Source: an uncultured Clostridium sp.
GTDB lineage: Bacteria > Bacillota > Clostridia > Clostridiales > Clostridiaceae
Assembly: GCF_910588715.1 (NCBI RefSeq)
Contig: NZ_CAJURG010000010.1
Location: forward strand, 1 to 56,533
Direction of reading: 5' to 3'
DNA: 56,533 nucleotides
The notes below the pieces were generated by a model. The model searched no databases, had not been told where the DNA came from, and was given only the letters and a program-made list of their open reading frames with translations. The translations under genes were made by a program, and so were the position numbers. Below, piece after piece: positions 33,755 through 43,218 of the stretch; within the stretch, counting starts at the first letter, position 1; each line of letters begins with the position of its first letter.

Positions 33755-35209
33755 ATGGCAAGAATATTAAAAACAGCATACACATTTGATGATGTATTAT
33801 TAGTACCAAACAAATCAGAGGTTTTACCACACCAAGTTAGTTTAAAAACTAAGTTAACAAGAACAATAACATTAAACATACCATTAATGAGTGCAAGTAT
33901 GGATACAGTAACTGAATCAAAGATGGCTATAGCTATGGCTAGAGAAGGTGGAATTGGAATTATCCATAAAAACATGCCAATAGAAGATCAAGCAAAAGAA
34001 GTTGATAGAGTTAAAAGACAAGAAAATGGAGTAATTACAGACCCAATATTCTTAAATGAAGACCATACTGTAAGAGAAGCATTAGAATTAATGGCTCAAT
34101 ATAGAATATCAGGAGTTCCAGTAACAAGAGGAACTCAATTAGTAGGTATAATAACTAATAGAGACATAGTTTTTGAAACAAATTACGATAAGATGGTTTC
34201 TGATGTAATGACAAAAAGTCCTTTGGTAACAGCTCCAGAAGGAACTACATTAGACGAAGCCTTAGAAATATTAAAAAATCATAAAATAGAAAAGTTACCT
34301 TTAGTTGATGGAAATAATAACTTAAAAGGTCTTATAACAATAAAGGATATTGAAAAGGTTAGAGCATATCCAAATGCGGCAAAGGATTCAAGAGGAAGAC
34401 TTCTTTGTGGAGCATCAGTTGGTATAACTAATGATATGATGGATAGGGTAGATGCTTTAGTTAAAGCACAAGTTGACGTTATTACATTAGACACAGCACA
34501 TGGACATTCAAAGGGAGTTATTGAAGGAGTTAAGAAGATAAAAGCTAAGTATCCTAATCTTCAAATAATTGCTGGTAATGTTGCAACAGCAGAAGCTACA
34601 AGAGATTTAATAGAAGCAGGAGCTGATTGTGTTAAAGTTGGTATTGGACCTGGTTCTATTTGTACTACAAGAATAGTTGCAGGGGTAGGTGTTCCTCAAT
34701 TAACTGCAGTTATGGATTGTGCAGAAGAAGGTAGAAAATATGGAGTGCCGGTAATAGCTGATGGAGGACTTAAGTATTCTGGTGATATAGTAAAAGCATT
34801 AGCAGGTGGAGCATGTGCATGTATGATGGGATCAATGCTTGCAGGATGTGAAGAAGCACCGGGAGAAATGGAAATATATCAAGGAAGAAGTTATAAGGTT
34901 TATAGAGGAATGGGTTCTTTAGGGGCTATGGAAAAAGGTTCATCTGATAGATACTTCCAAAATGGAACTAAGAAGTTTGTTCCAGAGGGTGTTGAAGGAA
35001 GAGTTGCTTATAAGGGTGTAGTTGCAGATACCTTATATCAATTAATTGGTGGAATAAGATCAGGTATGGGATACCTTGGTGCTAAAACTTTAGAAGACTT
35101 ATTTGAAAATGCAGGATTTGTTGTTCAAACTGCATCAGGAATAAGAGAAAGTCATCCACATGATATAAACATTACTAAAGAAGCTCCAAACTATAGCGTT
35201 AGGGAGTAA
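33755..35209 (+). CDS. guaB: Inosine-5'-monophosphate dehydrogenase
   Basis: A 484-residue enzyme that oxidises IMP to XMP with NAD+, the committed step of GMP synthesis. A TIM barrel is interrupted by a pair of CBS domains (about 95-205, ITNRDIVF and ITIKDIEK). The catalytic loop is GIGPGSICTTRI with Cys303; the mobile flap follows with SSDRYF and EGVEGRV. The ATG at 33755 has TAGGAG eight bases upstream and is preferred over the ATG at 33737. Upstream are a promoter, purine aptamer and terminator, so guanine shuts the gene off. Confidence 0.96.
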   Translation: MARILKTAYTFDDVLLVPNKSEVLPHQVSLKTKLTRTITLNIPLMSASMDTVTESKMAIAMAREGGIGIIHKNMPIEDQAKEVDRVKRQENGVITDPIFLNEDHTVREALELMAQYRISGVPVTRGTQLVGIITNRDIVFETNYDKMVSDVMTKSPLVTAPEGTTLDEALEILKNHKIEKLPLVDGNNNLKGLITIKDIEKVRAYPNAAKDSRGRLLCGASVGITNDMMDRVDALVKAQVDVITLDTAHGHSKGVIEGVKKIKAKYPNLQIIAGNVATAEATRDLIEAGADCVKVGIGPGSICTTRIVAGVGVPQLTAVMDCAEEGRKYGVPVIADGGLKYSGDIVKALAGGACACMMGSMLAGCEEAPGEMEIYQGRSYKVYRGMGSLGAMEKGSSDRYFQNGTKKFVPEGVEGRVAYKGVVADTLYQLIGGIRSGMGYLGAKTLEDLFENAGFVVQTASGIRESHPHDINITKEAPNYSVRE

Positions 35210-35236
35210 TAGTTTTAATTAAAGAATATTATAAAA

Positions 35237-35280
35237 GATAATAGTTAAGATTATTATTAATTAAATCTTAGCTATTATCA
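35237..35280 (+). terminator. Stem-loop after guaB
   Basis: GATAATAGTTAAGATT / AATCTTAGCTATTATC with an AT loop but no T-run. It may be a weak terminator or an RNA-stability hairpin, allowing partial read-through into guaA. Confidence 0.45.
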
Positions 35281-35291
35281 ATTACATAAAA

Positions 35292-35333
35292 AAACTCCTT
35301 ATCTTTAGGTTGGGAGTTTACATATAAAGATAA
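35292..35333 (+). promoter_or_regulatory. guaA leader with interlocking helices (candidate switch)
   Basis: AAACTCC (35292-35298) pairs with GGAGTTT (35313-35319), and TTATCTTTA (35299-35307) pairs perfectly with TAAAGATAA (35325-35333). The helices interlock, so they form either a compact H-type pseudoknot or two exclusive hairpins. Both lie 70-105 bases before guaA. This is not a known purine aptamer. Confidence 0.5.
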
Positions 35334-35399
35334 TTCTATTTTGTTGAAAAAAATATAAATATGAGAGATAATTAAAGAAAAAACATAGGGAGGATTCTA

Positions 35400-36941
35400 A
35401 TGAATAGAGAATTAGTATTAGTGCTTGACTTTGGTGGTCAATATAATCAATTAATTGCAAGAAGAGTTAGAGAATGCAATGTATATTGTGAGGTTCATCC
35501 TTATAATTTAAGTGTTGAAAAAATAAAAGAAATGAATCCAAAGGGAATTATCTTTACAGGTGGACCAAACAGTGTTTATGGTGAAAATTCTCCTTTATGT
35601 GATAAAGAAGTATTTGAATTAGGAATACCTGTACTTGGTATTTGTTATGGTTCACAACTTATGGCTCATGTTCTTGGAGGAAAGGTTTCTACTGCTCCAG
35701 TAAGTGAATATGGTAAAACTGTAGTAAAGGTTGATAATGAATCAAAATTATTTAAAGATGTTCATGAAACAACAATTTGTTGGATGAGCCACACTGATTA
35801 CATAGAAAAATCCCCAGAAGGATTTAAAATAATAGGTAACACACCAGTTTGTCCAGTAGCGGCTATGGAATGTGAAGACAAGAAGCTTTATGCAGTTCAA
35901 TTCCATCCAGAAGTTATGCATAGTGTAGAAGGAACTAAGATGTTATCAAATTTCGTTTATAACATTTGTAATTGTTCAGGGGACTGGAAGATGGATTCAT
36001 TTGTTGAAAAGACAATTGAAGAAATAAGAGAAAAGGTTGGAAATGGTAAAGCTTTATGTGCATTATCAGGTGGAGTTGATTCATCTGTTGCAGCTGTACT
36101 TTTATCTAAGGCAATTGGAAAGCAATTAACTTGTGTATTTGTTGACCACGGGTTACTTAGAAAAGATGAAGGTGATGAAGTAGAAGCTATTTTTGGTCCA
36201 GAAGGACAATATGACTTAAACTTTATAAGAGTAAATGCTCAAGAAAGATTCTATGAAAAATTAGCAGGAGTAGAGGATCCAGAAACTAAGAGAAAAATAA
36301 TAGGTGAAGAATTTATAAGAGTATTTGAAGAAGAGGCTAAGAAAATTGGAGCTGTAGATTTCTTAGTTCAAGGTACAATTTATCCAGATATAATTGAAAG
36401 TGGATTAGGTGATTCTGCTGTTATTAAATCTCATCATAATGTTGGGGGACTTCCTGATTATGTTGATTTTAAGGAAATAATTGAGCCATTAAGATTATTA
36501 TTTAAAGATGAAGTTAGAAAAGCAGGCTTAGAACTTGGAATACCAGAAAAATTAGTATACAGACAACCATTCCCAGGACCAGGACTTGGTATTAGAATAA
36601 TTGGCGAAGTAACTGCTGAAAAGGTAAGAATAGTTCAAGATGCAGATGCAATTTATAGAGAAGAAATTGCAAAAGCTGGATTAGATAAATCTATAGGTCA
36701 ATATTTTGCAGCTTTAACTAATATGAGATCAGTTGGAGTTATGGGAGATGAAAGAACTTATGACTATGCAATTGCTTTAAGAGCAGTAACTACAAGTGAT
36801 TTTATGACAGCAGAAAGTGCTGATCTTCCATGGGAAGTTCTTGGAAAAGTAACAACTAGAATAGTAAATGAAGTTAATGGAGTTAATAGAGTAATGTACG
36901 ATTGTACAGGAAAACCACCAGCAACTATTGAATTTGAATAA
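35400..36941 (+). CDS. guaA: GMP synthase (glutamine-hydrolysing)
   Basis: A 513-residue enzyme that aminates XMP to GMP using glutamine and ATP. The class I amidotransferase domain has GICYGSQLMAH with Cys82 and the FHPEV His/Glu. The ATP-pyrophosphatase has SGGVDSSVAAVLL (about 223). The C-terminal dimerisation domain has RQPFPGPGLGIR and ends in KPPATIEFE. GGGAGG precedes the ATG. It follows guaB by 190 bases, with a separate structured leader. Confidence 0.97.
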   Translation: MNRELVLVLDFGGQYNQLIARRVRECNVYCEVHPYNLSVEKIKEMNPKGIIFTGGPNSVYGENSPLCDKEVFELGIPVLGICYGSQLMAHVLGGKVSTAPVSEYGKTVVKVDNESKLFKDVHETTICWMSHTDYIEKSPEGFKIIGNTPVCPVAAMECEDKKLYAVQFHPEVMHSVEGTKMLSNFVYNICNCSGDWKMDSFVEKTIEEIREKVGNGKALCALSGGVDSSVAAVLLSKAIGKQLTCVFVDHGLLRKDEGDEVEAIFGPEGQYDLNFIRVNAQERFYEKLAGVEDPETKRKIIGEEFIRVFEEEAKKIGAVDFLVQGTIYPDIIESGLGDSAVIKSHHNVGGLPDYVDFKEIIEPLRLLFKDEVRKAGLELGIPEKLVYRQPFPGPGLGIRIIGEVTAEKVRIVQDADAIYREEIAKAGLDKSIGQYFAALTNMRSVGVMGDERTYDYAIALRAVTTSDFMTAESADLPWEVLGKVTTRIVNEVNGVNRVMYDCTGKPPATIEFE

Positions 36942-36947
36942 TAAAAA

Positions 36948-36988
36948 AATGCTACATGCCTGTTTTTCAGGGGTGTAGCGTTTTTTTT
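36948..36988 (+). terminator. guaA terminator
   Basis: GCTACATGCCTG / CAGGGGTGTAGC followed by GTTTTTTTT. Confidence 0.92.
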
Positions 36989-37243
36989 ATTATAGGTTTA
37001 TAATAAATGTTATTATAATTATATGAGTAATAATTAACACGTAAAAGTAAAAATCAATAGAATATTGGAAAAAAATTCATAAAGTATTATAATAAATTTT
37101 GAATATTATTATCGGAACTGTATCAATATAGTTTTTTTGTAAACTGTATTAATAAAAATTCAGTATGAATAAAGATGGATTTATTTATAATGAATTAAAA
37201 ACTTTCAATATGATACAGCTCTTAAGATGTTAAGGAGAATGTT
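36989..37243. repeat. Gap before vanY with a split palindrome (copy F)
   Basis: The right arm and loop of the dispersed palindrome (GAATTAAAAACTTTCAATATG, then ATACAGCTCT) lie at 37191-37222. A matching left arm (GGAACTGTATCAATAT) lies about 75 bases away at 37114-37129. It looks like a copy split by an insertion or rearranged. No gene is present. Confidence 0.45.
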
Positions 37244-38071
37244 ATGAATAATATTTTTAAAAATTCTGGTGCTATGTTAGCAATTGAATTATCTATAGTA
37301 GTTGCTGTTTCAGGTGGTTTGATAAATAGTAGAAAAGAAATTATAAAAAAGGATAAAGAAAATGTTGCTATAGAAAGTAGAGAGGTTTTACTTTCTAATA
37401 CGGAGCATGAAAACTTAGAAAATAAAACTCAAGAAAGTAATTATATAGAAATACAGAGGCTGGAAGGTATGTTAAATAATCAATACTTTATTTTAATTAA
37501 TAGGGAAAATAGATTATCTGAAAATTATGTTCCAGATAATTTAATAGAAATTAGTTCAAGGTTTTTAAATTATGCAGAAGATGATAATTTAGAGAGTACA
37601 GCATCAGAAGCGTTAAACAGAATGTTTAATGCGGCAATGGAAGATGGAATTTCTTTAATTGGTGTATCAGGTTATAGAAGTTATGATATGCAAAGAAGAT
37701 TATATGATACTAGAATGATGAGAGAGGGAGAGGCTCAAACACGCTCATATACAGCAGAGGCTGGTGCTTCAGAACACCAAACGGGATTAGCTATAGATAT
37801 TTTAAGTGATGAATACTCTGTATTAGATGAAGGTTTTGAAAATACAAGGGCATTTAAATGGCTTAATGAAAATTGTTATAAATATGGTTTTATACTAAGA
37901 TATTTAAAAGGTAAAGAAGATATTACAGGATATAATTATGAACCTTGGCATTTTAGATATATTGGTAATGAAGAAGCTGCAATGGAAATAATGAATAGGG
38001 GATTAACCTTTGAGGAATATATAAATGAGATAAAAGGTAAAATTGAAAATTTGAAGAATATGGTAAAATAA
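37244..38071 (+). CDS. VanY-type D-alanyl-D-alanine carboxypeptidase
   Basis: A 275-residue extracytoplasmic zinc peptidase that removes the terminal D-Ala of peptidoglycan stem peptides. The N-terminal hydrophobic segment (about 8-30) acts as an uncleaved anchor or signal. The VanY domain has SGYRSYDMQRRLY, the zinc ligands in SEHQTGLAIDIL (His, Asp), and EPWHFRY (His). AAGGAG lies nine bases before the ATG. It is a single gene; the unknown membrane gene begins about 95 bases later. Confidence 0.88.
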   Translation: MNNIFKNSGAMLAIELSIVVAVSGGLINSRKEIIKKDKENVAIESREVLLSNTEHENLENKTQESNYIEIQRLEGMLNNQYFILINRENRLSENYVPDNLIEISSRFLNYAEDDNLESTASEALNRMFNAAMEDGISLIGVSGYRSYDMQRRLYDTRMMREGEAQTRSYTAEAGASEHQTGLAIDILSDEYSVLDEGFENTRAFKWLNENCYKYGFILRYLKGKEDITGYNYEPWHFRYIGNEEAAMEIMNRGLTFEEYINEIKGKIENLKNMVK

Positions 38072-38167
38072 AAAAGTTAATATAAAAGATATGTTTTTAA
38101 TAACCATGAATGTAACAATATGGTATAATTGTAATGTAATTAGGTTTAAAATGGGAGGAATTCATTT

Positions 38168-38914
38168 ATGGGAAAAGGGCTTAGAGAGAGATTAAATGAA
38201 ACTATTAGACGTGATAAGCTAGAAATTAATCAGTATAATAATGATAATAAGAAGGATAATAGTTTAGATGATAAATCTGATGAAGCAAAGGAAGATGATG
38301 TTATACAGGAAAATAATGACATTTCAAAATTGCTAGATGATAATGAAATATTAAGAGGGTTAGTAGAAGATGATACTGGATATAATGATGATTTATATGA
38401 AGAAGATTATGATAAAGAAAAGTTTAGTAGTAAAAAGTTAATTGTTATACTAGTTGTATTAATAACTTCTCTATCAACAGTATTGGTATTATGGAGCAAT
38501 GGATATGAAATTGTCAATTTTGCGTTTAATAAAGTAAGTGAAATTAATGAAGATAAAAATATTGATTCGGAAAATGAAGCTGTAGAAAATCAAGATAATC
38601 AAGTGGCATCTATAGACATAAGAGAATATTATGAAAAAGTTCATCACATGGCTAATACTATAATAATAGCAAATGATGGTCAAGTTTGGGGAAAAGCTGA
38701 AATCACTAAGGAGGCTGTTAATAAAATTATTAATGACTTAAAGGGAAATGATGATTACCTTGCAAATGAATTAGAAAAATGGGCGAATAAAGACTTTTCT
38801 AACGGTGTAGAAGTGCATAATTATGTATGGGATAAGCTTGATGGAAGTATAGGAAAAGCTAAGGCTTTAAATGAAGAAAAAATTAAAGAAGTAATTAAGG
38901 GAATTGAAGAATAA
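38168..38914 (+). CDS. Single-pass membrane protein of unknown function
   Basis: A 248-residue protein. The N-terminal 88 residues are charged, acidic and low complexity (QYNNDNKKDNSLDDKSDEAK). One membrane segment follows (about 89-110). The extracytoplasmic C-terminal domain has IREYYEKVHHMANTIIIA, GQVWGKAEITKEAVNKI and HNYVWDKLDGSIGKAKALNE, which resembles a small domain of unknown function found in other Firmicutes (possibly DUF6241). GGGAGG precedes the ATG. The layout (acidic cytoplasmic tail, one helix, small outer domain) recalls a cell-envelope regulator, but no function can be given. Confidence 0.7.
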   Translation: MGKGLRERLNETIRRDKLEINQYNNDNKKDNSLDDKSDEAKEDDVIQENNDISKLLDDNEILRGLVEDDTGYNDDLYEEDYDKEKFSSKKLIVILVVLITSLSTVLVLWSNGYEIVNFAFNKVSEINEDKNIDSENEAVENQDNQVASIDIREYYEKVHHMANTIIIANDGQVWGKAEITKEAVNKIINDLKGNDDYLANELEKWANKDFSNGVEVHNYVWDKLDGSIGKAKALNEEKIKEVIKGIEE

Positions 38915-38948
38915 TTTGATAAATGTATAGATATAGTTTACATTAAAA

Positions 38949-38978
38949 TTGTTATTGTAAGAAAATTTGTGCTATAAT
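38949..38978 (+). promoter_or_regulatory. pgi promoter
   Basis: TTGTTA (38949-38954), 18-base spacer, TATAAT (38973-38978), about 40 bases before the pgi ATG. Confidence 0.6.
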
Positions 38979-39018
38979 AAATAATGTTAACAATATCATA
39001 TTATTCGGAGGTATAGAA

Positions 39019-40371
39019 ATGAGAAATGGTTTAAGTTTAGATTTATCAAAAGTTCAACCATACGCATCTTTATCTGAATTAGATAAGATGGAAGGTTTAG
39101 TTAAATTTGCTCATGATACAGTTCATGAGGGTACTGGTGCTGGAAATGACTTTTTAGGATGGCTTAATTTACCTGTTGATTATGATAAGGAAGAATTTGC
39201 AAGAATTCAAGCTGCTGCTAAGAAAATTCAATCAAATTCAGATGTTTTAATCGTTATAGGTATAGGTGGTTCATATCTTGGAGCGAGAGCTGCTATAGAA
39301 ATGTTAACAAATAATTTTTATAATATGTTACCAAGAGATAAGAGAAAAGCTCCAAAAGTATTCTTTGTTGGAAATAATATCAGCTCAACATATATAACAG
39401 AATTATTTGAAGCTATCGAAGGTGTAGATGTATCTGTTAACGTTATCTCTAAGTCAGGTACTACAACTGAACCTGCAATAGCATTTAGATTATTTAAAGA
39501 TTTCATGGAAAAGAAATATGGAATTGAAGGAGCAAGAGAAAGAATATTTGCTACTACAGATAAAGAAAGAGGGGCTTTAAAAGGATTAGCAGACCAAATG
39601 GGTTATGAAACTTTTGTTGTTCCAGATAACGTTGGAGGAAGATTCTCAGTTTTAACTGCTGTTGGATTATTACCAATTGCAACTGCTGGAATAAACATTG
39701 AAGAAATAATGCAAGGTGCTGCTGATGCAAGAGAAATTTATTCTAATCCTTCACTAAAAGAAAACCCTTGTTATCAATATGCTGCTATGAGAAATGCTTT
39801 ATACAATAAAGGTAAAGCTATAGAAGTATTAGTTAACTATGAACCATCTTTACACTATTTCAATGAATGGTGGAAGCAATTATATGGAGAATCTGAAGGT
39901 AAGGATCAAAAGGGTATATTCCCAGCTGCAGTTGACTTTTCAACTGACTTACATTCAATGGGACAATTCATCCAAGATGGTAATAGAATAATGTTTGAAA
40001 CTGTTCTTAATGTAGAAAAAGTTTCTAAGGAAATAGTTATAGAATCTTCTGAAAATGATGCTGATGGATTAAACTTCTTAGCTGGAAAAACAGTTGATTT
40101 TGTTAACAAGAAAGCATTCCAAGGAACTTTATTAGCTCATAATGATGGTGGAGTACCAAATATGGTATTAAACATTCCAGAATTAAATCCATACTACTTT
40201 GGACAATTAGTTTACTTCTTTGAAAAAGCTTGTGGAATTAGTGGATATTTATTAGGAATAAATCCATTTGACCAACCAGGAGTTGAAGCATACAAAAAGA
40301 ATATGTTTGCTTTACTTGGTAAACCAGGTTATGAAGAATTAAAGAGTGAATTAGAGTCAAGATTAAAATAG
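39019..40371 (+). CDS. pgi: Glucose-6-phosphate isomerase
   Basis: A 450-residue glycolytic enzyme that interconverts glucose-6-phosphate and fructose-6-phosphate. Two SIS domains are present: VIGIGGSYLGARAAIEML and NVISKSGTTTEPAIAFRL bind the phosphate. GRFSVLTAVGLLPIA and the late FDQPGVEAYKKNMFALLG are the family signatures. Length fits the short bacterial form. TTCGGAGG precedes the ATG. It stands alone, with its own promoter and terminator. Confidence 0.97.
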   Translation: MRNGLSLDLSKVQPYASLSELDKMEGLVKFAHDTVHEGTGAGNDFLGWLNLPVDYDKEEFARIQAAAKKIQSNSDVLIVIGIGGSYLGARAAIEMLTNNFYNMLPRDKRKAPKVFFVGNNISSTYITELFEAIEGVDVSVNVISKSGTTTEPAIAFRLFKDFMEKKYGIEGARERIFATTDKERGALKGLADQMGYETFVVPDNVGGRFSVLTAVGLLPIATAGINIEEIMQGAADAREIYSNPSLKENPCYQYAAMRNALYNKGKAIEVLVNYEPSLHYFNEWWKQLYGESEGKDQKGIFPAAVDFSTDLHSMGQFIQDGNRIMFETVLNVEKVSKEIVIESSENDADGLNFLAGKTVDFVNKKAFQGTLLAHNDGGVPNMVLNIPELNPYYFGQLVYFFEKACGISGYLLGINPFDQPGVEAYKKNMFALLGKPGYEELKSELESRLK

Positions 40372-40395
40372 TTACATTTAAAAATAAAGATTACA

Positions 40396-40432
40396 TAATA
40401 GAGATACCTTTTTAGGTATCTCTATTATTATA
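40396..40432 (+). terminator. pgi terminator
   Basis: ATAATAGAGATACCT / AGGTATCTCTATTAT around TTTT, followed by TATATAA. Confidence 0.8.
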
Positions 40433-40521
40433 TATAATTTTATTATTATAGCTTTAATTATATAATAATAGTTAATTATTTGTATAAAAGCATATTTATA
40501 TTTGACGCAAGATAAAAATAT

Positions 40522-40566
40522 AGAATAAACTGTAGAAAAATATCTATAGTTTGTTCTTTTTTTTTT
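40522..40566 (+). terminator. Second hairpin with a T-run between pgi and the repeat protein
   Basis: AGAATAAACTGTAG / CTATAGTTTGTTCT (14 bp, two G-T pairs), then nine T. A TTGACG lies 20 bases upstream without a well-placed -10, so a very short independent RNA is possible but unproven. Confidence 0.65.
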
Positions 40567-40678
40567 AGATATTAGACAAATTTCAGTTTTTATTTTAAAG
40601 AGGAAATAGTATAATTAAAATAGAAAATTATGTAAAGAATTATGGGTTTAAGTATATAATATGGCGAGGTGGAGAGAA

Positions 40679-42679
40679 ATGAAAGAGCTTTTAATTGATT
40701 TTGACAATAAAAGTCCTGCTGATTTAAATAAAAATATAAATATTGCTGTAACATTAGAGGAAAATGATGATGTAGAATATAAGTTTATGGAAGGTATTGA
40801 GGGAATATGGAAACCGATACAAGACTTTTCAAAAAGTAATATTTGTACATGGAAACCAACTAAACCAGGAAAATATATGATAATGGTTCAAGGTAAATCA
40901 ATTAATTGTAAGAATGCATATGATTATCTGGGGAGATCAGAATATGAAATAGTAGAAAATGTAAATTTAATTGCAGATGTTGAAATAAATAAAAGTAAAA
41001 TAAATGTTGGAGAAAAGTTACATATAAGTGTTGTAGCAAATCAAGATTTAGTATTATATAGATTTTGGATAAAGGGCGAAAACGATTGGGAGCTTTTAAG
41101 AGATTATACTACAGAAAATGAATTTGTTTTTACAGCAACTAAAGCTGGTAATATAGAAATATTAATAGAATGCAAAAAGGTAGATTCTGAAAGAAATGTT
41201 GATGAATTTAAAACTATAAAATTTGAGGTTATGGAATTAGAAAAGATTGAGATAACTAATTTTTTATGTTTAACAAATAATATGTTAGTTAATGAAGAAT
41301 TAATTTTTAAAGTAGAAACTAATTATGAAAATAATAGACCTTTATTATATAAGTTTTTAAAGATAAGCAAGGAAGGAAAAGTTACATGTATTCAAGATTT
41401 TTCTTCTAAAAATATGGTTACTTTTAAGGAAAAGTTACCGGGGGAATATAAGCTATTATGTTATGTAAGAGATATGTTTTCTTCTAATGCTTTTGATGAC
41501 AGGGCAGTTATGGTTTATAATGTGAATCCATATAATAAGGTTGAAATTAAATCTTTTAAAAGTGATATTAAATCACCGCAATTAGTTGGAACAAGCGTAG
41601 ATTTATTAGCATTAGTAGATGGAGGAAGAGAATTATTATATAAATATATAATAGAAGGGCCTATATCTGAAGATAGCGGATATATTAGAGGAAATGAATT
41701 TGTTTGGGAACCAAGAGAGGAAGGAAAATATAATATAACACTTAAGGTTAAGGATATTTCATTTGATGGGGATTATGAAGATAAATCTTCTATTGAATAT
41801 GAAATTTATAATAAGGGAGATAAGCCAGTTAAAATTGTTGATGTTAAGTGCGATAAGGGTAGAAGATGTATAGTAAATGAAACTATAAATATTAAGGTTA
41901 AAACCGAAGGTGGAATTAAGCCTTTATATAGTTTTATTTTATACAAAGATGGTATAGAAAAAGAAAAAATAGATTTTGGAACAAATAATTGGACTAATTT
42001 TATACCAACAGAAGCGGGACAATATGAAATTCATATTAAAATAAAGGATGAATTTTCATCAAAGGAATATGATTCTTCTACATCTTTATATATTGAAGTA
42101 AAGGATTATATATCAGCAAATATTGATTATATTTTATTAAATAGCAAGGAAACTTATTTGGTAGGAGATGCAATCAATGTTGAGGTAATTGCTAAAAATA
42201 CAAAAGATGTTTTAACTAGGTTTGTGACTAAAATAAATGGATATGAAGTAGAGGATACTGGCTTTGTAAATGAAAAGTCTATAATGATAAAGCCTAAGTG
42301 TCCGGGAAAATATACTTTTGTGGTTTATGCTAAAAATAAAAAGTCACCAGAAGATTACGATAGTAAAAAAGAAATTTCTGTTTATGTTAATGAAGTTATG
42401 CCTGTGTATTCTACTAAACTACACATTTTATCTAATGAATTTAAAATAGGAAGTGAAGTTACTTTTGAAGTTACATCTAATGGTGGAAAAGAAGTATGTT
42501 ATGAATTTTATATTATGATAAATGGTGAATGGGCTTTAGCACAAGGATATAGCAGAAAAAATTATTATACCTTTGTTCCATTTAAAAATGGAGATTATAG
42601 AGTATTAGTTTTAGATAAAAGTTTTCATAAAGATGTTCCATATGAAGATTATGATATAGTAGAATTTGAAGTTAAATAG
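40679..42679 (+). CDS. Multi-repeat triple-tyrosine (Y_Y_Y) motif protein
   Basis: A 666-residue protein made of about seven Ig-like repeats of some 90 residues. Each repeat carries a strand with YKF or YRF, a central FxP or WxP turn, G-K/E/Q-Y at the next strand, and a C-terminal F/Y-D-S/D stretch (PGKYMIMVQGK, PGEYKLLCYVRD, EGKYNITLKVKD, AGQYEIHIKIKD, PGKYTFVVYAKN, NGDYRVLVLD). There is no signal peptide or membrane segment. Related clostridial proteins are annotated as triple tyrosine motif proteins. The ATG at 40679 has GGTGGAGA just before it; an upstream ATG at 40661 is possible. Function is unknown; a surface or scaffold role would need a non-classical export route. Confidence 0.8.
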   Translation: MKELLIDFDNKSPADLNKNINIAVTLEENDDVEYKFMEGIEGIWKPIQDFSKSNICTWKPTKPGKYMIMVQGKSINCKNAYDYLGRSEYEIVENVNLIADVEINKSKINVGEKLHISVVANQDLVLYRFWIKGENDWELLRDYTTENEFVFTATKAGNIEILIECKKVDSERNVDEFKTIKFEVMELEKIEITNFLCLTNNMLVNEELIFKVETNYENNRPLLYKFLKISKEGKVTCIQDFSSKNMVTFKEKLPGEYKLLCYVRDMFSSNAFDDRAVMVYNVNPYNKVEIKSFKSDIKSPQLVGTSVDLLALVDGGRELLYKYIIEGPISEDSGYIRGNEFVWEPREEGKYNITLKVKDISFDGDYEDKSSIEYEIYNKGDKPVKIVDVKCDKGRRCIVNETINIKVKTEGGIKPLYSFILYKDGIEKEKIDFGTNNWTNFIPTEAGQYEIHIKIKDEFSSKEYDSSTSLYIEVKDYISANIDYILLNSKETYLVGDAINVEVIAKNTKDVLTRFVTKINGYEVEDTGFVNEKSIMIKPKCPGKYTFVVYAKNKKSPEDYDSKKEISVYVNEVMPVYSTKLHILSNEFKIGSEVTFEVTSNGGKEVCYEFYIMINGEWALAQGYSRKNYYTFVPFKNGDYRVLVLDKSFHKDVPYEDYDIVEFEVK

Positions 42680-42690
42680 TTTATTTTTAT

Positions 42691-42738
42691 TGCCTCTAAG
42701 AGCTGTATTTTATATATAATTCTTAGGGGTTATATTTT
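42691..42738 (+). terminator. Terminator of the repeat protein gene
   Basis: CCTCTAAGA / TCTTAGGGG with an AT loop, then TTATATTTTT. Confidence 0.65.
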
Positions 42739-43003
42739 TAAAATTATCTATATATTTAAAGGAATATAATTTTAGTGTTTATAGAATTTTTTGGATTAAT
42801 AAAGATATTTATATACTAAAATATACAAAAATGTAAAAAAATTACAAAAATGTTGAATAATAATAAAAAGATGATAAAATATAATTAAGGATAAATATTA
42901 CTATATTGGATATTTAATTAAAAAATAAAAAAGGGGAAAATTTAGATCTGATAGAATAATCGCTAAATCAAGTTGTACTAGGAAAGACACTGGAAAAAGT
43001 TAT
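42739..43003. other. Gap before the small Ser/Gly/Thr/Tyr-rich ORF
   Basis: AT-rich, with a ribosome-binding-like AAGGGGAA at 42931-42938 that has no start codon at the right distance. The following frame is open from 42929 but without ATG, GTG or TTG until 43004. This suggests the small ORF has lost its start or is misplaced. Confidence 0.4.
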
Positions 43004-43216
43004 ATGATAGATTTTATTTCAGCAAAAGCAAGACATTATGAAAAGGATGGTACTTATCAAGGTTCAGCAATAGATGAACAATCATATTCGAGTTATGCAG
43101 GAGTAAGTTATAATACTGGGACATCTTCTGCTACGGGAACAGCATACGGAAATCATGTTTATAAATCCGCAGGAATGAGTACAACTTATCATGAAACTCA
43201 AAAAAAATTTAAATAG
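43004..43216 (+). CDS. Small Ser/Gly/Thr/Tyr-rich ORF
   Basis: 70 residues from the only in-frame ATG, with a low-complexity middle (YSSYAGVSYNTGTSSATGTA) and a basic end. There is no good ribosome binding site near 43004. An open upstream extension of about 25 codons (KFRSDRIIAKSSCTRKDTGK) begins near a purine-rich site but lacks a start codon. It may be a fragment of a larger surface protein, or a small protein with a non-standard start. A terminator follows. I do not recognise it. Confidence 0.4.
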   Translation: MIDFISAKARHYEKDGTYQGSAIDEQSYSSYAGVSYNTGTSSATGTAYGNHVYKSAGMSTTYHETQKKFK

Positions 43217-43218
43217 AA

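Noticed and set aside
35292..35333. A third purine riboswitch before guaA
   Set aside because: The J2/3 TTTCTAC and the P3 CCGTAAA-type loop are both missing.
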